NCBI GenBank assembly: GCA_001949185.1
Contig: BDGG01000002.1
Location: forward strand, 1,085,481-1,149,480
DNA: 64,000 nt
Origin: Ramazzottius varieornatus
Lineage: Eukaryota; Tardigrada; Eutardigrada; Parachela; Ramazzottiidae
Direction: 5' to 3'
Below the pieces are notes generated by a model. That model did not search any database. It worked only from the letters and a program-made list of their open reading frames with translations, and had not been told where the DNA came from. Of the stretch, positions 57,402 to 64,000 are shown one piece after another (position 1 is the first letter of the stretch; every line of letters starts with the position of its first letter). The translations under genes were made by a program, and so were the position numbers.

Positions 57402-60400
57402 CTAGAGTTGGTAGCCATAGCGTGGTAGATATCCAGTTGATTGCGAGGGTGAACAGTAGGTGTTATACGACGATAAGTGTTGATGATGCATTGAATACAA
57501 GGGGTTGACGGCGCTGAGATCATTAAAGGTCATCTGTTTATTAGGGTTGGTGGGTGAAGTATTGGACGCGTCGAGCAGGGCCGCGTTCAGGTTGAGATCG
57601 TTGGCCAACATGGAATGCAGCGAGTCGCTGCTGCTGATGAGGGGCGCCTTGTCCAGCGTGGGATGCGGTGAGGAGGAGGAGGATGAGGCGCAGTCGTTGG
57701 ACTCGGAGTTGTCTTCACCGGTGGCCGCTGTGGTGGCGTTGGTGGCCGAAGGCTGACCCGTCGGCTTGCCGTCTTTGACCAAGACGGGTACAGCGATACG
57801 CCGAGCCGAGGAACCGTTGCCTGATGAGGAGTTGTTGTTAGACGACGACTGCATTTGCTTCTCCTTGTCCTGACGCTTGCATTTGTAACGATGATTTTGG
57901 AACCATATTTTGACCTAGAAAGAATCAGCCTTCTGTTGAATATTTGAAAAACAGATTTTTACAACAAAACTTTTCTGAGACGAGAGCTTTCAGATGATGC
58001 AAACTGGTAAGTAAAAAGGGCATTAATAAAATATCCGTAAAATGGGACGCCAGCAAATGCGTCGAATAATATCGTTTTCCCAAGAGGCGCACACTTCTAG
58101 CCAATAAAACGTCAGCGTGCGCCGGTTTATCTAACAGTCATGTTCGATTCATTTACGGACGTTCTAATCCCTTCTCCAACCATGATTTTCAGCTACCGAA
58201 ATCAAAGAGGTTTATTTTGTAAATTCGAGTATTGTTGTGCAGGAGCGCACAGTTGATTGGTTGAATAAAATCCATGTACGAAAAAGGTCATTGGGTTTTG
58301 GTGGCTGCAGTCTCGATTGTCATTACCTGTGTGGGAGTCAGGTGGATACGTTGAGCAAGCGCTTCGCGTTCCGGTGCCGACAGATATTTATTGCCATTCT
58401 TGAAGCGGTTCTCCAGCTCGTAGACCTGCTGTTGTGAGAAGAGGACGCGTCGCTTCCGGCGCTGGTTGAACTGATGCATTCCCTGTGGCAGCTTTCCATC
58501 TCCCATGCCGGTGGCGCAGCTACCAAAGCCGGCCAGCGAGTTCATGCTCATGTGGTGGTTGGGCGCTCCGTACAGTCGGGACACTTGAGAGGAAAAGACA
58601 GAAAAAACAAGCGCGTTAGACATGGATCGCCTCTTGGTTGCAAAGTCAAGCGTGTTTTCTTAGTGGTACGGTGCAAGAGTGGCGGGTGACCTTTCGGTTA
58701 GTCAAGGACCCTTCTGGCACTGTCGAGCTGTTTGATGAGATTATAGCGTAGAGGGGCGAAACCTATCAATGGCCCAGTTTGTACCCGTCTTTAATCGTTC
58801 CCTTCAAGTGAAGAAGGGTCTTTACATTTCTACTTTATATGTACCACGATATAGAAGTTATGCCGGATGGAAAGCGCTGGTCGATATGGAACAAAGTTGG
58901 AGCACTGTTGACTGGGCCTGACTGGATGTGAAGTTCATCACGGGTGGATTATGTCAAAAGAAGCCATTGTTGTTCAAGGGCTTTGTGTAAACTTTCCTTC
59001 TCTTCATCACGCGTTTCCTACAGTAAAAAGGAGGAACAAACTTTCTTTGACAGACGCGGCCGTAACTGCACAGACTTTGCATGGCTATATATCCCTCAGT
59101 GTTGGAAAGCCGAGCACTCTTGTGGACAAAATTCCGTCCGACGCTTTAGGTTACCGTTTGTCACTGCGCCAGTTCAATTACCGTACCCTAAAAAATTCAA
59201 AATGCTGAAAAGTGGCCTCGTTTGTTTCGTGGCAATAATTAGGGAAAAATTTCAATGTGGTTTCTTTTCGGACTATCTTCAGTGTACTGACAGTTACAAT
59301 TACCACTGGCCAGAATGGTACACTATGGCTTCCCTCGGTTCCGTTTTCCCCCGTCAAAGTTCGGCTACGCCCGAATGGTTCGAGAAGGAACTTATTGGTA
59401 TAGGGCCGGTAAACTACGTAGTGCGATTATCACTTCTCGAATGGACACGGAAAAGGCTTTGGTATGGCGGAAACGCAAGGCAGCGTAACATCGTGTGCCA
59501 TCTCATTTGTACTGGCCTATCCGTTTCTTCGAACGGCTAACAAAAGCGTCCAAAATTGAAGATTGGTACAGTGGACAATGGTAAGAGGCTCCTCATAAAG
59601 AATTTATCCCGAGGCCAAAGTACGGTTTCGGTGGCTGGCTTCGTCTTGCAGCGCATTTGAGCCTCGCTTCAATACAGCTCTCCAATAGAACAGCAATACG
59701 GTTACGCATTACGGAAGCTTATTCCGCATCGTCGATCGCATGACGAAGCAGGAAGACAATGCATGTCACCTTTCTGCTTGATTGTCCATCTCTCAATATG
59801 AAATCAGGTCTTAAACTATACTGTGGCCATTGTGCAATATCATCAAGACACAAATGATTCAAATGATAATTATTTTACTGCCTGTCTCGACGTGGTCGTC
59901 AGTCTCTGTTTAACTAAGCGAGATTAAGCCTACGACGCACACGCAGACAATTAGCGGAGGTGCCATATTTGCCTTGTAGACAAGTCTGGCTAGACCTCTG
60001 TTTTCGACCCAAGTAATTCGGTACAAGATTCGAGGCTCTTGAGGGAAAAATTGTCATGTTGTTCTCTCAATATAATGTTACAGATTAGACGTTCAGGTAC
60101 GGTAGAATATCTAAAACTGGTTTCTGGTATTGAGGCACGCACTCGTATGCGCCAAGTGAGCATGCGTAAGCTGCAGCGATACCATCATTACCTGCAACCA
60201 ATCTGTTTGTCGTCGTGTCTCTAAACTCCACCTAATTTCGGCCGAAACAGACGACCTCATCCTCCCACAAATAGCGAGAAAATACCCTGAACAAAGCTTC
60301 AGTATCAAAAACACAAAGCCCAAATAATCGAGGCTGGGGTGTAAGATGTGACATCGTTCTCTCAAGTGACGCACTTTTTCACTGTTATCGACTGAGAGAG

Positions 60401-61278
60401 TGCGCCACTGAAGATGTTGATCTTGTATGTTACGTCTTTCCAAAGTATTCCGCGCCATGACGGGACTGGTTACGGACTTTTTGGGAATGCTCCAAAAACA
60501 TTACAGTTGTTTTTAACGAGAAGTCTGAAGCGAAGGCTTAGCGGGTTCATGGTTGTGATGGCGATTTGACCTGTTTTCACCGCTGAAGAGGAAGTTGGTA
60601 TTTCTTGAAGAAAAATAATGCTGAGGTTTGGTTGTTGTTTTTAGTGCGTAAAGAGAGTAGCAACCTGTACTTGACAGCAGTGAAGCTACTGTGGTACATT
60701 GTGTCTGGCAGATATGGAGACGTTGCTGTTTTTGGTCGACGAGTGTATGGCCCCTGTTTACCTTTGACCAAAACTCTCCATGAGAAAATTATATGTTTAC
60801 CGAAGAGAAGACAGCTATAGTACAACCTCTTCCAACAATGTGGTACCGTACCATACGGCACCATTTTAAAAAAATGTCTCACTATCGTTTTAGATTTCTA
60901 ATGGAGGGGGGGGGAGGAATATTCGTATTCTTGGAATTGTTGGGCGATGTCCAGAAAAGAGACGCTTCGCCACCGGCGAACCAAGGCTTTTTACTACGAT
61001 CAGTTGGACTTACTGAATCTGGGGTCAGCCGATGCGGTGGATCCATACCATCCGGCGGAAGCCGAGCCGGCCATCGGTCTCATGACGGAGGATGTGGGGT
61101 CGCCATAGATGGAATGGTGGTTGGCGGCGGCCGTGGTGAAGTCGCTGGTGGAGGAGTAGGTGCCCGCTTGCGAGCCAAATTGGTGGGCCGAAGCTTGGCT
61201 CAACTGCGAGCCCATGTTGGGCATGCCGTAAGCGGCGGCCAGCGCGGCCGAATGGTGGTGATGATGGCCGGGGTTCAT
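57402..61278 (-). CDS. NK2.1: NK2.1-class (scarecrow/NKX2-1-like) homeobox transcription factor (3 exons, 344 aa)
   Basis: Sequence-specific nuclear transcription factor; NK2.1 genes pattern anterior neural and pharyngeal or endodermal tissue in animals. Exons on the minus strand: 61278-61014, 58583-58327, 57914-57402, in phase. Exon 1 ([20 protein letters not shown]) ends with [13 protein letters not shown], the motif before the NKX2-1 homeodomain. The homeodomain (about residues 130-190) reads [20 protein letters not shown], then [20 protein letters not shown] and [16 protein letters not shown]. Tyr in NHRY marks the NK2 class. A 412-bp intron splits it between Q and V before KIWF. An NK2-specific domain ([12 protein letters not shown], about 214-225) follows, then Ser/Asn-rich sequence. 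One extra residue (FKNGNKYLS versus the usual FKQQKYLS) makes this a 61-residue homeodomain. No N-terminal TN motif was found; an upstream exon may exist. Known NKX2-1 is 371 aa. Confidence 0.94.
58068..58160. repeat. GAGGCGCAC hairpin repeat in NK2.1 intron 2
   Basis: CCCAAGAGGCGCACAC near 58078 with TTCTAGCCAATAA pairs with AGCGTGCGCCGGTTT near 58112; the tail TTCGATTCATTTACGGACG follows. Confidence 0.8.
58584..61013. other. Large first intron of the NK2.1 gene (2.4 kb)
   Basis: Contains one hairpin repeat near 60363 and a plus-strand frame at 58944-59540 (198 codons) with no recognisable domain, which I do not call a gene. Large introns of homeobox genes often hold enhancers, but no motif was identified. 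Confidence 0.5.
60352..60425. repeat. GTGACGCAC hairpin repeat in NK2.1 intron 1
   Basis: CTCAAGTGACGCAC near 60361 pairs with AGAGTGCGCCACTGAAG near 60396. The flanks ATCGTTC and GTTGATCTTG are the usual outer palindrome. Confidence 0.75.
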
Positions 61279-62216
61279 AGTGCTCGCTGTAAGAAGGCGA
61301 CTTGCGGGTGAAGAAGGGTCTCACCGGAACTGAAGAAGGGAGGTGAAGGACTATCGACGAGGAGAGAATCGAGTGAAGAGTAAGTAATGGCAAGTAGTGG
61401 TGCTCACTCTGAAGGCAAAAGTAGACTTGTGCGGGCCTCTCAACGTGATAGTGAAGGACAATAGACAGGTATTGGCGCAAGTGGCAACAAGTAGGTCTCG
61501 ATGCCTACTTTCCAACTCTAAGTCCAACGTTGAGCTGCTGTTCGAAGGCGAATGACTAAAGACTAAAAATGAATGTGCTCGAAAAGACCAAGAAGATGTG
61601 TCGATGGGTGAAACGTTGAACTGGCATCATGAAGTGATGCTCAAGGAACAAAACATGGAGGAGAAAGAGGTGGGTCAGGAGAGGGGCAAAAGGGGGCTTG
61701 GAGTCGACTTGAGGCTGACTCGAGGAACCTCCATGCTTTTAGGCCAGCCTCTCGCCCTCTCGCTTCCCGTTTGATGATGGTTAACCCTCGACAAATTCAA
61801 CGATGACAGTCTGATAGCCAGCAAGGGCTCCTTGAAGCACTTGGGTGTAGGCTGTTGTATGGGTATCCGCCTGTACTTGATGCCACGAAGAGTACGTCGC
61901 TTGGTGGACCCTCCTTCCTGTCTTTGATGGCCTGGGCTTGGGCAGCTGATGGACTACGATATCAATCAAACGATCAGGAACGCCAATACGGGCCAGTGAA
62001 GGGCGGGGCAACGGTTTCCATTGGCCGAAGGCCATCAGAACCGATTGTGATTGGGCGGCCGACATGCGCAACATGCTAAGACTTCCACTTGCATTGGCCA
62101 TGCCGGGTAAATTATAATAACGAAAAAATGACCGTGTATTTTAAAGCCAAAATTTTCATAAATCGGGGAAACTTTTGCATGAGTTTTCGCATGTGAATAA
62201 TGGTTTTTCTGAAGTA

Positions 62217-62246
62217 TGTCACCGACGGCCAGTGCCGTCGGTGACA
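62217..62246. repeat. Perfect 13-bp palindrome with 4-bp loop
   Basis: TGTCACCGACGGC is followed by CAGT and then its exact complement in reverse. A perfect 13-bp GC-rich stem about 115 bp outside the ATG of the open frame at 62101. Function unknown. Confidence 0.8.
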
Positions 62247-63553
62247 TTTCTGTATGGCCAAATAACGGGGTGTTAAAAAGAACATTATTCTCAGTCGGCG
62301 CTTCTACAGCTGGCATTACGTTTTATGTTTTGCTTATTTAAGATTTGATATATATGACATTTAAATTAAATCTTAAGGGAGTTGGCTTCGTGATGGCCGA
62401 CTTACTGTGTCCTTTCTCTACAGTCATATGCATGTTAATCCGATAGGAATGCCGAACCTGAGAGGGAATCCACACAGATGGACCCCTCTGCCGGTTTCCC
62501 GTGTGCGGCACACAAACACCTTGGATTGCATAAATGGATGACACCTCGTTTCTGTACGAACAGGATGATGTACCTGCTTTCAATGGAGCATGATGGATGA
62601 ATATTGCTGCCTATTGCGCGATATGGCGGTTCGATCAGTCAACTTCCGTTTGTCTTACACTTTACAGTCCCTGAGGCCGCATCAGCCTCAAGTGTCTCAC
62701 CTAATCGTCAATCGGAACTGCATCCTCTCCAGCTTGCTCCAGCGCGTCCTTGTTTTTGCGCTCTCCGGACAAAGTGGATAGGAAAGGCAGTCACGTGCCT
62801 CCAATAATCGACGACAGCTTACCGGCTAAAGCGGCGCAAAGTGTGACCCGTACAATTTAATCGGATTGAGCCCGTGCTTGTCTGCACCGACTGGCGTGTG
62901 ACGCTAGGGAAGAAAGAGGAGAAAGGATGCCCCATGCTAAGCCGATAACACCTTGACTAACAGATAACCTGCTGCGCATCACTACCGCCCAATAATTGCC
63001 GCACATCGCAACCCCATCACCGATTGCAACCTACTGATGTGTGTATCATCCTAGGGCTTTTGTACCGCGATGATTGCTTTGTCGATATAACAAGTTGTGC
63101 CTTTTGTGATTTTTAACGCTGCTGTGTACACCACCTTGTAGAACATGCTGGAGACGGAGCAGTGGCTTTCACGACGAAAATGTCTGTAAACAGTAGCGAT
63201 CTGACGCGGAAGTGAATAGCTCTGAAGGCAGTCATATTTCTGATGAGCTGGTTGAAATTATGGGATGCATATGGTGAAGACAGTTGGTTGAATGGGTGAA
63301 AGAAGGGATAATGGGCGAAAATGACAGCCAGAAGCTCTTTTCTCGGGTCACTCGTTAACTGATTGCAGAACAAGGCGTAATTATCCTTGATACTGTAATT
63401 AAATCGCGACGATCTACCCCGCCCACGCAGCGCCCCCTTGGGAGGCTCAGTTGGTAAAATTAAGTCGGGCAAATTCGATCAATTTCCGTTGTATCGAGTC
63501 GGGACAGACTCAGTCCATATTTTTTCGACCAGTATAACCAGTCGCCTAAAATC

Positions 63554-63627
63554 GTCGCCTTAAATTCTCACTACAACCATCCTCGATTGAAGGATCAAGG
63601 ATAGTTGTAGTGAGAAAATAAGGCGAC
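63554..63627. repeat. Long hairpin, 30-bp arms
   Basis: Arms starting GTCGCCTTAAATTCTCACTA at 63554 and ending AAATAAGGCGAC at 63627 are inverted copies with about 27 of 30 positions paired and a short AT-rich centre. The first bases (GTCGCCT) also occur just upstream at 63541. Probably a miniature foldback element. Confidence 0.8.
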
Positions 63628-64000
63628 CCTGTTACCTATTACCAGAGAAGGGGAATGAGTTTCGCACAGCCATAAAATACAGCGGAGTCTGTATATTGCT
63701 GCCTGTCGAAATTCAAACATATTTGTTAACCAGAAACCAAGTTCTTGCTACTGCATGGATCATTCAACCATGACCGCCGAGACGTTCGTCTTTCTGACTG
63801 ATGTCTGCCGTCAGACGTTAGTACACCATTAGAAAAAAGGCCTAACTTTGTGCTGCCATCTGTCGCACCACCCAGTCAACCCTACAATCTGTTTAAGTCA
63901 AGTTGGCTGGATGGGAATGTTTTACCCAGCGTATGGACTCTTGGTCCACTTTGCCATTAATATAGTTCTGATCAGCCTTCTTACATCTGGCTCGGTTGAT

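Larger units (their letters stand above)
61279..64000. other. Region upstream of NK2.1, no further gene recognised
   Basis: Possible 5' exons of NK2.1 lie here: 62101-61781 (-) is open for 106 codons and starts MANASGSLSMLRMSAAQSQS, but it lacks the TN motif and a clear splice link. Two palindromes are listed separately. A half copy of the hairpin repeat (AAAGCGGCGCAAAG) sits near 62828. Confidence 0.4.

Noticed and set aside
58944..59540. 198-codon plus-strand frame inside the NK2.1 first intron
   Set aside because: No domain, no splice-linked partner and mixed composition; likely chance, though it is the longest open frame in that intron.
480..60425. The repeated palindromes as a CRISPR array
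   Set aside because: Copies are dispersed over tens of kilobases in introns of eukaryotic genes, with no fixed short spacers and no cas genes.
480..60425. The two-hairpin units as H/ACA snoRNA genes (hairpin-hinge-hairpin-tail, intronic, AAACGA fitting ANANNA)
   Set aside because: Copies share near-identical arms throughout instead of unique guide pockets, no consistent ACA sits three bases before an end, and many copies have decayed arms. A mobile repeat explains them better, although RNA data could reopen this.
60793..61311. 172-codon plus-strand glycine-rich frame
   Set aside because: It is the antisense of NK2.1 exon 1 and has no domain of its own.

Overview
This window is animal nuclear DNA. 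Genes on both strands are split by many short GT-AG introns, mostly 45-90 bases with some of several hundred. Every recognisable product is a metazoan family: an INF2-type formin, an NPR-C-like receptor, a gustatory-receptor-like 7TM protein, an arylsulfatase, TRPA1, ERGIC1, SMC1 and an NK2.1 homeobox protein. The dense short introns and this gene mix suggest a small-genome ecdysozoan. A tardigrade of the Hypsibius/Ramazzottius kind is my best guess, but this is inference and nothing in the sequence proves it. Exon models were built by hand from splice signals, reading-frame phase and protein family knowledge. No alignment or search was run.

Layout from left to right. 1.5-6.4 kb (+): INF2-like formin, 11 exons. 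7.9-9.7 kb: a complete Tigger/pogo-type DNA transposon with perfect 29-bp terminal inverted repeats, TA target duplications and an intact three-exon transposase on the minus strand. 11.1-14.2 kb (+): natriuretic-peptide-receptor-like ligand-binding protein with one membrane segment and no kinase or cyclase. 16.0-17.4 kb (-): 7TM chemoreceptor. 18.8-20.8 kb (-): tentative single-pass membrane protein. 24.5-27.3 kb (+): secreted arylsulfatase with a long low-complexity N-terminal region. 29.7-30.6 kb: non-autonomous pogo-like element with 43-bp inverted repeats and a truncated transposase. 31.5-37.8 kb (+): TRPA1, 22 exons. 38.8-40.7 kb (-): ERGIC1, 10 exons. 41.4-48.2 kb (+): SMC1, 23 exons. 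57.4-61.3 kb (-): NK2.1/scarecrow-class homeobox gene. The stretch 48.2-57.4 kb and the last 2.7 kb hold no gene I can support.

The genes do not form a pathway. Arrangement may matter locally: ERGIC1 and SMC1 are divergent with starts 669 bp apart and may share a promoter region, and TRPA1 and ERGIC1 converge.

The most striking non-genic signal is a short palindromic repeat with arms containing AAGTGGCGCACG / CGTGCGCCACTT. It occurs at more than 30 places, usually inside introns and very often as two hairpins about 80 bp apart followed by a conserved tail. It is abundant at 0-6 kb and 32-60 kb and not seen between about 6 and 32 kb.
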